From DASYQD01 sp963837455 (GTDB lineage Bacteria; Acidobacteriota; Thermoanaerobaculia; Multivoradales; JAIOJS01): a stretch of DNA of 64,000 nucleotides. The notes below the pieces were generated by a model. It was not told where the DNA came from. It saw nothing but the letters and a program-made list of their open reading frames with translations, and made no database searches. The DNA is taken from the NCBI GenBank assembly GCA_963837455.1, contig CAWINM010000015.1, positions 9,725 to 73,724 on the forward strand, in the 5' to 3' direction. Below are positions 53,371 through 62,258 of the stretch, one piece after another (the first letter of the stretch is position 1; the number at the start of each line of letters is the position of its first letter). A program made the translations under genes and the position numbers.

Positions 53371-56016
53371 GTGCTCGGTCCGCCTACCGGTTTCTGGGGG
53401 AAGCTCGAGAGCGTCAACGGTGTCGCCGTCGCCTGGCACCCGCTCGCTCATCACTGCGCCGACGTTGCGGCGTGCTGCGAGGCGCTGCTCGAGCAAACGC
53501 TCTTGCGACAACGCCTTGCGCGCACCGCAGGGCTCTACGACCTCTCACCGATTCAGGTCGCAAGGCTGTGCTCGCTCGCAGCCTTTCATGACCTGGGCAA
53601 GTTCAATCGTGGCTTCCAGAACAAGGCATTCCCGGGTCGAACGCCGTGGGCCGGGCATCTCGCCGAGTTTCTAGCGCTTCTCGACGGCACCTGCTCCGAT
53701 ACCGCCAACCGAGAGCGTCTCGCTGGAGCGTTCCCCTTCCCCGAAGTGAGCGCGTGGGGAGACGACCTGCTCGGTCTCTTCGTTGCAACCATCAGCCACC
53801 ATGGTCGGCCGGTGCAACCTGAGCCCCGGCACTGCGACCGATCGCCAGAGTGCTGGACGCCCGGCGAGGATGTCGATCCGTTCGCTGGAATTTCAGAGCT
53901 CGTCGCCCTGGTGCGGACCTGGTTCCCCGAGGCCTGGGCCGAGAACGGCGAACAATTGCCCACCTCCCCACCGTTCCAGCATGCATGGTGCGGGTTGCTG
54001 ACTCTCGCGGACTGGTTGGGATCTGACAGTCGCCCCGGATTCTTCCCGTTTGGCGACGTCAGTTGCGATCGCATGGCCTTCGCCCGCGAGCGCGCCACCC
54101 AACGGCTCCGTGATCTCGGCCTCGACGCGACATCGGCCCGTCGGGCTCTCGGGGCCGATTCGCCTGGCTACGAGCGCGTGCTCGGTGTGGTCTCGCCGCG
54201 ACCGGCGCAGTTGCGAATGCTCGATCTCCGATGTTCGCCAGTCGGGGCCGTGGTCGTCCTCGAGGCACCGACAGGCTCGGGCAAGACAGAAGCCGCGCTC
54301 GCCCACTTCCTTCGGCTCTTTCACGCAGGCTTGGTGGATGGCATGTACTTCGCGCTTCCGACGCGGGCCGCCGCAAGCCAGATCTATGAGCGGGTCTACT
54401 CCGCTGCGCGCTACGCCTTCGGAGACGCGGCCCCGCCCGTGGTACAGGCTGTGACGGGCTACATCAAAGCCGATGGGGTCGTGGGAGTCCCTCTGCCACC
54501 CTTCACTGTCCTCTGGCCCGACGACCCGGCGGACCGCCTGCATGCCCGTGGATGGGCCGCGGAGAACCCCAAACGGTTTCTCGCCGGTTCGATCGTCGTC
54601 GGCACCATCGACCAGGTGCTGCTGTCGACCCTCAAGGTGCGCCACGCGCACCTGCGCAGAAGCGCCGTGCTGCGGCAGCTGTTGGTCGTGGACGAGGTTC
54701 ACGCCTCGGACGTCTACATGACCCGCTTGCTCGAGAGCGTGCTCGATGCCCACCTCGCCGCCGGTGGACAAGCGCTGCTGATGTCGGCGACGCTGGGTGC
54801 CGCCTCGCGGGCGCGCCTTCTGGCGCCGCCCGGGCGTCGCGCCGCCGCGACCTGCCCGGCACCCGAGGCTGCGGCGGCTCTGAGCTATCCGGCGATCTCG
54901 TGCCGCGTCGGTGGCGAGAGCGAAGTGCTCGATGTCCAGTCTCCGGCAACGGAGAAGATCGTTTACTGGGAGCTGCTCGCCGCCCTGGAGCGCCCCCGCG
55001 AAGTGGCGGCGCGCGCCCTTGCCGCTGCCGTAGCGGGTGCCCGCGTGCTCATCATCAAGAACACCGTGAGCAGCTGCCTAGACATGCAGGTCGAGCTGGA
55101 GGCAACGGCCGGTGACGCACGCGATCGGCTCTTCTCTTGCACGGAGGTTGCCTGCCCACACCACTCCCGCTTTGCCAACGTCGACCGCTCGCTGCTCGAC
55201 GCCCGGGTCCAGCACCTATTCGGTCGCGGGCGGCGCAGCGAGGGTCGTGGCCTTGTCGCGGTGGCCACCCAGACCGTGGAACAGAGCCTTGATCTCGATG
55301 CGGATTTCCTCATCACCGACCTATGCCCGATGGACGTGCTATTGCAACGGGTGGGCAGGCTTCATCGTCACAAGCGGCAGCGCCCTGACGGCTTCGAGGT
55401 GGCGCGGGTGCTGGTCTTGGTGCCCGCAGTGCCGGATCTATCCCCTTACTTGACGGAGAAGGGAACCCCGCGCGGCGGACATGGCTTGGGTACCGTCTAC
55501 GAGAGCCTGCTGGCCTTGCAGGCAACGTGGGATGCTCTTGCGGCTCGTCCCCACTCCGAGATCCCCGGTGAGAATCGGCAGCTGGTGGAGGCAGCCGTGC
55601 ATCCGGAGGCGCTGCACGAGCTCGCCTTGCGGATGGGATCGGCCTGGCTCATGCACGAGAGAAACCTCCGCGGCATTGTGCTGGCGAAGAGCCAAGGGGC
55701 AACGCTCAACTTGCTGAGGAGCGACTTGTCCTTCTCCCAGCCCGACGTCAGGTTTCCGGAGAGCGGCGACGCGCAGATTCGAACTCGTCTCGGCTGGGAG
55801 GATCGGGTGGCACGCCTGCCAGCACCGGCACTCGGCCCCTTTGGCCACGAGATCAACGAGCTGCACGTCGCCCATCACCTGTTCCAGGGCGAGCTGCCCG
55901 AAGACCCCGACGAGCTGGCGAGCCAGGTCGCGACCCACGAGGGAGGCTTCACCTTTCGTTTCGGCACGTGGTTTCGCTACGACCGGCTGGGATTGCGACG
56001 CGAGGAGTCGCCGTGA
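53371..56016 (+). CDS. cas3: Type I-E CRISPR nuclease-helicase Cas3
   Basis: 881 residues from GTG at 53371 behind GAGGGTGAG. The N-terminal HD nuclease shows HPLAHHCADVAAC and AAFHDLGKFNRGFQNKAF. The helicase part has Walker A LEAPTGSGKTEAALAHFL, DEVH box LLVVDEVHASDVYMTRLLES, motif III ALLMSATLGA, and motif VI QRVGRLHRHKRQ after ATQTVEQSLDLDADFLITDL. All elements needed for degrading target DNA recruited by Cascade are present and the frame is unbroken. It is separated from cas8e by 502 bp that hold the antisense hicBA pair, whose hicA overlaps the 3' end of cas3. Confidence 0.95.
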   Translation: MLGPPTGFWGKLESVNGVAVAWHPLAHHCADVAACCEALLEQTLLRQRLARTAGLYDLSPIQVARLCSLAAFHDLGKFNRGFQNKAFPGRTPWAGHLAEFLALLDGTCSDTANRERLAGAFPFPEVSAWGDDLLGLFVATISHHGRPVQPEPRHCDRSPECWTPGEDVDPFAGISELVALVRTWFPEAWAENGEQLPTSPPFQHAWCGLLTLADWLGSDSRPGFFPFGDVSCDRMAFARERATQRLRDLGLDATSARRALGADSPGYERVLGVVSPRPAQLRMLDLRCSPVGAVVVLEAPTGSGKTEAALAHFLRLFHAGLVDGMYFALPTRAAASQIYERVYSAARYAFGDAAPPVVQAVTGYIKADGVVGVPLPPFTVLWPDDPADRLHARGWAAENPKRFLAGSIVVGTIDQVLLSTLKVRHAHLRRSAVLRQLLVVDEVHASDVYMTRLLESVLDAHLAAGGQALLMSATLGAASRARLLAPPGRRAAATCPAPEAAAALSYPAISCRVGGESEVLDVQSPATEKIVYWELLAALERPREVAARALAAAVAGARVLIIKNTVSSCLDMQVELEATAGDARDRLFSCTEVACPHHSRFANVDRSLLDARVQHLFGRGRRSEGRGLVAVATQTVEQSLDLDADFLITDLCPMDVLLQRVGRLHRHKRQRPDGFEVARVLVLVPAVPDLSPYLTEKGTPRGGHGLGTVYESLLALQATWDALAARPHSEIPGENRQLVEAAVHPEALHELALRMGSAWLMHERNLRGIVLAKSQGATLNLLRSDLSFSQPDVRFPESGDAQIRTRLGWEDRVARLPAPALGPFGHEINELHVAHHLFQGELPEDPDELASQVATHEGGFTFRFGTWFRYDRLGLRREESP

Positions 56017-56254
56017 TGACGAGCTGGGCGCCGACCGCGCTTCGGAGATCCTCGGGGGTGAGACCAGCGCTCCGGGCGATGCGGGCGAGCGCAGTGGGCC
56101 CGATCTCCACGCCGTCGTGGAAGGCGAAAACAAAATCAGGCCAACCCGGGCGGCTCAAAGTGCGGGGCGAGCCTGCCTGGCGGCGCACCGTCCAGCCGAT
56201 CCGCAGCAACGCCGAAAGAACCCGACGCGCCTTACTCGACGGCCAGCGGCTCAC
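55949..56254 (-). CDS. hicA: HicA-like toxin, catalytic His replaced by Pro
   Basis: 101 residues from GTG at 56254, overlapping the hicB stop by 23 bp. MSRWPSSKARRVLSALLRIG, then WTVRRQAGSPRTLSRPGWPD and FVFAFHDGVEIGPTALARIA follow the HicA mRNA-interferase pattern closely. The catalytic His normally in a Gly-Ser-His-Arg block is Pro here (GSPRTL), a change explained by one base (CAC to CCC). A 26-residue tail beyond the usual end is encoded antisense to the last 68 bp of cas3. The toxin is therefore probably inactive unless the base is a sequence error. Confidence 0.75.
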   Translation of the reverse strand: MSRWPSSKARRVLSALLRIGWTVRRQAGSPRTLSRPGWPDFVFAFHDGVEIGPTALARIARSAGLTPEDLRSAVGAQLVITATPRVAIPAGRSETTCRNER

Positions 56255-56483
56255 GCTGCAGAAACGAGACAGAGGTCAGAGCGGCGGGTGCCAGCTCGCC
56301 ATGATCGATGCGGTCGGCGAGCACCCGCAGGGCGAGAGATTTCGCCGCCGCTGCCGCCGCTTGCCCCGTTTCGCCGTAGACGATCACCCCCGGCAGATCA
56401 ATCACCTCTGCGAGCCAGCGGCCGTCAACTTCCTGTTCGATTTCGATCGTCAATCGCACGGCGCAGTCAGCGTAGCACGCCAC
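56232..56483 (-). CDS. hicB: HicB-like antitoxin
   Basis: 83 residues from ATG at 56483. The short HicB fold is visible: VRLTIEIEQEVDGRWLAEVI, DLPGVIVYGETGQAAAAAAK and SLALRVLADRIDHGE, with the partially degraded RNase-H-like pattern of the family; no DNA-binding C-terminal domain is present. HicB neutralises HicA by binding it. The gene precedes hicA, the order opposite to the best-known pairs, and overlaps it. Its start is 36 bp from the divergent cas8e start, so both share one tiny promoter region. Confidence 0.75.
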   Translation of the reverse strand: MACYADCAVRLTIEIEQEVDGRWLAEVIDLPGVIVYGETGQAAAAAAKSLALRVLADRIDHGELAPAALTSVSFLQREPLAVE

Positions 56484-56518
56484 TTAAAGAGCGTCGGGCC
56501 CAAACGTGGAGACGACGC

Positions 56519-58072
56519 ATGACCGGCCCCGGTCTTAGCCTACTAGGCAACGCGTTGCTTGGCGTTAGCGGGGCGCAGGCCGATTCGCTCACGCTCCCCC
56601 AGGTCATGGCGGGGCTCGCGGCGGGCGAGAATCTCGAGTTCGCTGCCCTCCGGCCACATCAGCACCACGCGTGGTACGCCTTCCTCGTGCAGCTCGGGGC
56701 GCTCGCGACGCATCGGCAGGCCTGGGACTCCTTGCCAACGGAGCCCGACCCATGGAGAGATGCGTTGTTGTCGCTCTCCTGCGAAGACCCGGCGTCTGGC
56801 GATCCGGAGGACGCATGGCGCCTCATCGTGGACGATCCATTCCGCCCCGCCTTCATGCAGTCTCCCGTCCCAGTTGCCGAGGGCGGACTCGCGGTGTACC
56901 GAAACGTCGCCGAGACCCCGGACGAGCTCGATGTGGTGATCACCACGCGCAACCACGACGTCAAGCAGCAGCGGATGGGCCGGGCTCGACCAGAGCACTG
57001 GGTCTACGCCCTGGTATCCCTCCAGACCATGGCTGGCTTCTTCGGCCGCGGCAACTATGGGATCGCCAGGATGAATGGTGGATTCGCCAGCCGACCTGGC
57101 TTCGGGTATGCGCCAGGGCTCGGCTGGGCACGGCGATTTCAGCGGGACTTGGGCGTGTGGCTCGAGCAGCGAGACAAGCTCGTCGAGAGCTTCACCTACC
57201 CAGCCGAGTCGGGCCCGGCTCTGCTCTGGCTTCTGCCCTGGGACGGAATGGAGTCGCTATCGCTCGACGCCTGCGACCCCTTCTTCATCGAGATCGCACG
57301 GCGAGTCCGTCTGACGCATCGAGGAGACGACATCCTTGCCTGTTTGGCGAACACCGACGCGCCACGCGTCGATGCCAAGGCGCTGACTGGCAACACGGGT
57401 GACATCTGGACACCGGTGTCGTCCGATGGCAAAGCACTGACGGTCGGCCCCGGCGGCTTGCGCTACGACAAGCTGAGCGAGGTCCTGTTCGACGACGACT
57501 TCGTCAAGCCCGCCCTTTCCATCCGCGAGGCCGACGGCAGGGAACCGATCCTGATCGCTCGAGTGCTGTCTCGGGGACAGGGTAAAACAGAGGGGTACCA
57601 CGAACGGCTCCTGCCCGTTCCCGAAGACGTCAAGCGGCAGTTGTTCGAACCGGCCCGGCGCAAGAGTCTCGGCGAGCTTGCAAAGGAGCGAATCCAGCAA
57701 TCCAAGGACGCCGAGCGGAAGGTACTGCATCCAGCGCTTTGTGCCCTGCTCCAAGGGGGCGGCGCGGAGCTCAAGATGAACGAGAAGCGAACACAGCCTT
57801 GGGTCGACGCGCTCGATGCAGCCATCGATCGCGAGTTCTTCTCGGCCCTTTTCCGCGACAGCCAGCCGGGGGTCGAGCCACGGGAAGCATTGGCGGGCTG
57901 GCAAGGTCGACTCTACGAGCTCGCCCACGAACAGCTGGAGTACGCGCTCCGCAGCGCCCCTACGCCACTCGCGCGCCGGCACCGCGCAATCGCCGTCGCC
58001 GAACGCACGTTCCGCCGCAACGCCCGGTCGCGGCTGCCACTCGCCTTTCGACCGCGGGAGAGGGAGGCATGA
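56519..58072 (+). CDS. cas8e: Cascade large subunit Cas8e (Cse1/CasA)
   Basis: 517 residues from ATG at 56519. It recognises the PAM and recruits Cas3. The N-terminus (LSLLGNALLGVSGAQADSLT) differs from the common form, but FAALRPHQHHAWYAFLVQLG, DVVITTRNHDVKQQR, YALVSLQTMAGFFGRGNYGI and RMNGGFASRPGFGY are typical of Cse1. The helical C-terminus (RQLFEPARRKSLGELAKERI, LAHEQLEYALRSAPTPLARR) forms the four-helix bundle of the family. Its TGA overlaps the ATG of cas11 (ATGA). The gene is unbroken. Confidence 0.93.
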   Translation: MTGPGLSLLGNALLGVSGAQADSLTLPQVMAGLAAGENLEFAALRPHQHHAWYAFLVQLGALATHRQAWDSLPTEPDPWRDALLSLSCEDPASGDPEDAWRLIVDDPFRPAFMQSPVPVAEGGLAVYRNVAETPDELDVVITTRNHDVKQQRMGRARPEHWVYALVSLQTMAGFFGRGNYGIARMNGGFASRPGFGYAPGLGWARRFQRDLGVWLEQRDKLVESFTYPAESGPALLWLLPWDGMESLSLDACDPFFIEIARRVRLTHRGDDILACLANTDAPRVDAKALTGNTGDIWTPVSSDGKALTVGPGGLRYDKLSEVLFDDDFVKPALSIREADGREPILIARVLSRGQGKTEGYHERLLPVPEDVKRQLFEPARRKSLGELAKERIQQSKDAERKVLHPALCALLQGGGAELKMNEKRTQPWVDALDAAIDREFFSALFRDSQPGVEPREALAGWQGRLYELAHEQLEYALRSAPTPLARRHRAIAVAERTFRRNARSRLPLAFRPREREA

Positions 58073-58683
58073 CCACCGCATCGACCGCCACAGCCAGGCA
58101 TTGGATCGGGAGAGAGTCACTCCGGCAAGGCGTGACCGCGATCGCCACCGAGATCCGCGCGGGCGCCGAACGGCGCGGTGGTCTCTCGCTTGGCGACCTC
58201 GCACGGCTGCGCCGGGGCAAAGGCGGGCCTGCCTTCTGGAAGATCGCCGTGCGCCACCTCGAGCCGCGAGATCTGCTCCCGCCCCCAGGCCATCCGGCGC
58301 GTGGGGCCTGGGAGCGGAGCTGGGAGGCCATCCTCCAGGGGATGGCGGAGATGGAGCACCTCCACAAACCTGGTCTGCGTCTTGGCCAGGCACTCGCCGC
58401 GCACGACCCGGGTGGCAGACCAAGGATCGCGGAAGCACGCGTGCTGCGGCTGCTGGAGGCCGAGGGAGACACGTTGCTCGATATCGTGCAGGGCGTGGCG
58501 AGACAGCTCGCCACTTCCGGCCAACCGGTCGACTGGACCGACTTGGCTGAGCTGATCTTGAGTGACGGAACGGAGGAATGGGGCCGCAGCGTGCGCGAGC
58601 GTGTCGGGTTCGACTACTACCGCGCGGTCGACGGTGGGTCCCGCAGCCCGGACCGTGAAGAGAGCAAAGAGGAGGAGTCATGA
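58069..58683 (+). CDS. cas11: Cascade small subunit Cas11 (Cse2/CasB)
   Basis: 204 residues from ATG at 58069, overlapping the cas8e stop. Helical protein with GDLARLRRGKGGPAFWKIAV, LRLGQALAAHDPGGRPRIAE, ARVLRLLEAEGDTLLDIVQG and VDWTDLAELILSDG; the LARLRR and RLLEAEGDTLL elements are the usual Cse2 landmarks. Two copies normally form the belly of Cascade. The last 20 residues are acidic (DREESKEEES). The TGA overlaps the ATG of cas7e. Confidence 0.92.
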   Translation: MTTASTATARHWIGRESLRQGVTAIATEIRAGAERRGGLSLGDLARLRRGKGGPAFWKIAVRHLEPRDLLPPPGHPARGAWERSWEAILQGMAEMEHLHKPGLRLGQALAAHDPGGRPRIAEARVLRLLEAEGDTLLDIVQGVARQLATSGQPVDWTDLAELILSDGTEEWGRSVRERVGFDYYRAVDGGSRSPDREESKEEES

Positions 58684-59903
58684 CCGCCCGTTTCTTGCAG
58701 CTGCACACGCTGACGTCGCACCCCGGTGCGCTTCTCAACCGCGACGACGTCGGGTTTGCCAAGCGGCTTCCCTTCGGTGGGGCGGTGCGAGTGCGCGTCT
58801 CTTCGCAATGTCTCAAGCGTCACTGGCGCACGGCGGGCGGCGACGACGCGCTCGCCGCTATCGAACACGACGGCCACACCGTAGCGATGTCGATCCGGTC
58901 GCGACGAACGTTCGAGCAGCACCTGCGCGACCCCTTGGTGGCGCACGGCGTGCCACCCGCAATAGCGTCGGCGCTCACAGATGAAGTGATCGACTCGGTC
59001 TTGGGGAAGGCCAAGGCAAAGCAAGCCCGCGAGGACAGCGAGAGGGGCAAGGCCGGCGAGCAGAGCGATGCGGACTCCCTCCGCACCGAGCAGGTCACCG
59101 TGCTCGGGCATCCCGAGATGCGCTACCTGCTCGAGCTCGCGATGGCAGCGGCCGCCGAGGCCGGCGACTCGAAGGCGGCGCGCGCTGCATGGAAAGAAAA
59201 AGCCAAGGACCTCAAGAAGAACCTCCATGCCATGGTGCGCGGCTCGGGCCTCGATGCTGCGCTGTTCGGCCGCATGGTCACTGGTGACGTGCTCGCGCGG
59301 ACCGATGCCGCCATCCACGTGGCCCATGCCTTCACCGTACACCGCGGCGACTTCGAGACCGACTACTTCTCGGCAGTCGATGACCTGCAGGGCGCGGAGG
59401 AGACGGGAAGCGGTCACATCAACACCGCCGAGCTCACCAGCGGTCTCTACTACGGGTATGTCGTGGTCGACGTTCCCCTGCTGGTATCCAACCTCGAAGG
59501 CTGCAGTCGAGAGCGGTGGCAAGAGGCAGACCGATCCCTCGCCTCCGAGCTAGTCCGGCGATTCGTTCATCTCATGGCGACCGTTTCGCCGGGCGCGAAG
59601 CTGGGATCCACCGCACCGTACGCGCGCGCGTCGATGGTGCTCGCCGAGAGCGGCAACGACCAGCCGCGCACCCTGGCAAATGCGTTTCTGCGGCCCGTCG
59701 AGGAGCACGGGAACCTGCTCGAAGCGGCACAGGAGGCGCTTGCCGATCACCTGCGCCAACTCGACTCGATGTACACCAAGACCACTGAGCGGCGACTGGC
59801 AGCGTTGGCGCCACCCGCAGCCCTGGCCGCGCTTGTCGACGTGAGACTCGACCTTCCCGGGCTCGCGCGCTGGGCGTCGACGAGGGTCGGGGCAGACACG
59901 TGA
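58680..59903 (+). CDS. cas7e: Cascade backbone subunit Cas7e (Cse4/CasC)
   Basis: 407 residues from ATG at 58680. FLQLHTLTSHPGALLNRDDV, GFAKRLPFGGAVRVRVSSQC and LKRHWRTAGG match the RNA-binding start of Cas7e; NTAELTSGLYYGYVVVDVPL, the KLGSTAPYARASMVLAESGN block and PRTLANAFLRPVEEHGNLLE follow. Six copies bind the crRNA. A charged helical stretch in the middle (KAKAKQAREDSERGKAGEQS) is slightly longer than I expect. Start and stop overlap neighbours by 4 bp. Confidence 0.95.
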   Translation: MTARFLQLHTLTSHPGALLNRDDVGFAKRLPFGGAVRVRVSSQCLKRHWRTAGGDDALAAIEHDGHTVAMSIRSRRTFEQHLRDPLVAHGVPPAIASALTDEVIDSVLGKAKAKQAREDSERGKAGEQSDADSLRTEQVTVLGHPEMRYLLELAMAAAAEAGDSKAARAAWKEKAKDLKKNLHAMVRGSGLDAALFGRMVTGDVLARTDAAIHVAHAFTVHRGDFETDYFSAVDDLQGAEETGSGHINTAELTSGLYYGYVVVDVPLLVSNLEGCSRERWQEADRSLASELVRRFVHLMATVSPGAKLGSTAPYARASMVLAESGNDQPRTLANAFLRPVEEHGNLLEAAQEALADHLRQLDSMYTKTTERRLAALAPPAALAALVDVRLDLPGLARWASTRVGADT

Positions 59904-60637
59904 GCGATGTGCTGCTGCTCCGCTTCGACGCGCCGCTGATGAGCTTCGGCGGCACCACCGTCGACCAGCGCAACGTCACCGAGGCAGCGCCCACGCTCTC
60001 CCTGCTAGTTGGTCTTCTCGGAAACGCTCTCGGCTACGACCACTCTGAGGCTGAACGCCTCCAGCGGCTCCAAGATCGGCTCCGGTTCGCTGCACGCCGA
60101 GATCGCCAAGGTGAGGAGCTGATCGACTACCAGACCGTCGATCTGTCGCAGACCTTCCTCACCGAGAGCTGGACCACGCACGGCATGCCTGCAGGGCGCG
60201 GCAAAGGCGCGGCCAACACGGGCACCCACATTCGCTACCGCCACTACTGGGCCGGTGCCGCCTTCACGGTTGCCCTGCGCCTCGAACCGGCGTCTGAGGA
60301 ACCCTCTCTGCCCACTATCGAGAAGGCGCTGCGCGAGCCCGAGCGACCACTCTTCCTCGGCCGCAAGACCTGCTTGCCGGCTAGTCCAGTCCTGCTCGGG
60401 CGGGTCGACGCGCCGACCCTGCGCGCCGCGCTCGTTCGCGCACCTCTCGCGGAACCCGCTCCAACCGCTGACGGCGGCTACTCGGCATGGTGGCCAGAGG
60501 ACGAGGGACCGGTAGGGGCGACCGCGGCTCGGCTGCGCCCGGTGGTCGAAGAACGGGATTGGGCCAATCAAGTCCACACCGGGCGCCGGCTGATCTGGGA
60601 GGGTCGCATCGACAGCGCGGAGATCTCCGGTGAGTGA
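59900..60637 (+). CDS. cas5e: Cascade subunit Cas5e (CasD)
   Basis: 245 residues from GTG at 59900, overlapping the cas7e TGA. The RAMP-type start VLLLRFDAPLMSFGGTTVDQ, then TEAAPTLSLLVGLLGNALGY, LSQTFLTESWTTHGMPAGRG, TGTHIRYRHYWAGAAFTVAL and RPLFLGRKTCLPASPVLLGR are characteristic. It holds the 5' handle of the crRNA. The C-terminal part ends HTGRRLIWEGRIDSAEISGE and its stop overlaps the cas6e start by 8 bp. Confidence 0.95.
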   Translation: MSDVLLLRFDAPLMSFGGTTVDQRNVTEAAPTLSLLVGLLGNALGYDHSEAERLQRLQDRLRFAARRDRQGEELIDYQTVDLSQTFLTESWTTHGMPAGRGKGAANTGTHIRYRHYWAGAAFTVALRLEPASEEPSLPTIEKALREPERPLFLGRKTCLPASPVLLGRVDAPTLRAALVRAPLAEPAPTADGGYSAWWPEDEGPVGATAARLRPVVEERDWANQVHTGRRLIWEGRIDSAEISGE

Positions 60638-61390
60638 CGCGCTCTTCATGGTGCGCCGCTCTCTCGATCCCGCTCGATTGGCGGCGCTCGGCCAGTCAGC
60701 GAAGCTCCACCGCGGCACGGCGACGCGGGTTTCCTCGTCCATGCCGGAATGGCTGCCCTCTTCGGCGAAGGCGAAGTCCAGCCATTCCGCGTCGTCAGTG
60801 AGAGCCGCCAGGTAGGGGTGATCGGCTACACGCTCCGGCCCGAGCACGAGCTTCGTCGTCGGGCGCAAGAGGTGGCCGACCCGGCAATGTTCGCTGCTTG
60901 CGACTGGGCACAGCTGGCCGTCAAGCAGATGCCGGACCAGTGGCCTGTTGGGCGGCGCCTCGGCTTCGAGGTGAGGACGTGTCCCGTGGTACGGCTCGCT
61001 CGCAATCTGGAGACGGGAGGCAACGGCCACCGTCCCGCCCAATACGACCGCGGGACGGAAATGGACGCCTGGCTCCACCGCCGATTGTCCGATCCTGGGG
61101 CTCACAACGACGACGGACGCGAGACAGTCTACGGAGAATGGCTTCGCGACCGAGTCGCCCTCGCGGCGAGCGTCGACGAGGTCCGCCTCGAGGGGTTCCG
61201 TCGCGTCGATCTGGTCAGGCGTGATCACGCCCCGCACCGCCATGCGCGCGTGCTCGAGCGCCCCGACGCACTGCTGCGAGGCATCCTCACGGTGGTTGAC
61301 GGCGCCGCCTTCGGCGGCCTGCTCGCCGCGGGGATCGGGCGCCACCGCGCCTACGGATTCGGCATGTTGCTTCTGCGCCCTCCGGAGTGA
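60630..61390 (+). CDS. cas6e: crRNA endonuclease Cas6e (CasE), one frameshift
   Basis: Starts at GTG 60630 (an ATG at 60648 is an alternative). The N-terminus MVRRSLDPARLAALGQSAKL ends at a shift near 60715, where one base seems missing; the second frame continues GFLVHAGMAALFGEGEVQPF, GFEVRTCPVVRLARNLETGG, EWLRDRVALAASVDEVRLEG, the VVDGAAFGGLLAAGIGRHRA block and YGFGMLLLRPPE. The Gly-rich loop near the end is the family hallmark. It cleaves the repeat RNA below the hairpin and stays bound. Joined length is about 253 residues. Confidence 0.85.
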
Positions 61391-61393
61391 TCG

Positions 61394-62258
61394 GTGCTCA
61401 AGGGTCGGCTGGGCCTCGAGAGCGCACGGATTCCACACACCGACCGCCACGGCCTCATGTGGCTCGGTCGCGGGAATCTCTACGTCGAATCGGGCACGCT
61501 CCGCTTTCGCACAGCAGGCTGGGGCGACCTCCCCGCCGGCGACTATTCGATCCCCTTCCAGATCCTCTCGTGCATGGTCCTCCAGCCGGGGACGACTGTT
61601 AGCCAGACGCCCTACGGCTGCTGGCCCGCCATGGCACCGGTCTCGTGTTCACGGGTGAGGACGGTGTGCGCTTCTACGCGAGCCTGCCGGCGGGCCCGAC
61701 GCGTCGGCCCGGGCTCGTCGCCAGGCCGCGGCTTGGGCAGATCCCGCGCGGCGTTGCACATCGTCCGGAAGATGTACGCATGGCGACTGGGGGAGATCGT
61801 TCCCGCGACATCGCGAAGCCTCCGAGGCATCGAGGGCGCGCGAATGAAGGAGACGTACAGACTCCCGGCTCAACGGTTCGGACTGTGGAAGGGGCGTCGT
61901 TACGACCGCAGCAAGCCCAGCGGCCGCCAGTCCCCAACCAGGCCATCAACCACGCAGCCAGTGCCGTCGAGGCTGCCGCCATGATCGCGGTGGCAGCATG
62001 ACAAGCACCCTTCCGCAGCTTGGCTTTATCCACGAGGACTCGGCCAACGCCTTCGCCTCGACGTCGCCGACCTCTATCGAGACCGTATCACCTGCCCCGC
62101 AGCCTTCGGGGCCGCCCGCGAGTGCGCAAAGAGCGACCGGTCGAGCGGGCCACACGAGCTCGCCGGTGCGAGCACTCCGCGAACAGAAAGTCATCGCGAC
62201 CATGATCGATGTCATCAAGGAGCTCCTCGATGGGGATGACGGTCGTCATCACGCGTAA
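61394..62258 (+). CDS. cas1: CRISPR integrase Cas1, several frameshifts
   Basis: GTG at 61394. Visible across frames: LKGRLGLESARIPHTDRHGL, MWLGRGNLYVESGTLRF, IPFQILSCMVLQPGTTVS, then DALRLLARHGTGLVFTGEDG, VRFYASLPAG, IVRKMYAWRLGEIVPATS, GIEGARMKETYRLPAQRFG, NQAINHAASAVEAAAMIAVA, LPQLGFIHEDSANAFAS and REQKVIATMIDVIKELLDGD. These cover all Cas1 motifs, including the Glu, His and Asp metal ligands (ARMKETYR, GFIHED). Bases appear to be missing near 61605, 61697, 61750, 61997 and 62060, with another shift near 61920. A length of about 290 residues would be normal for I-E. Confidence 0.85.
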
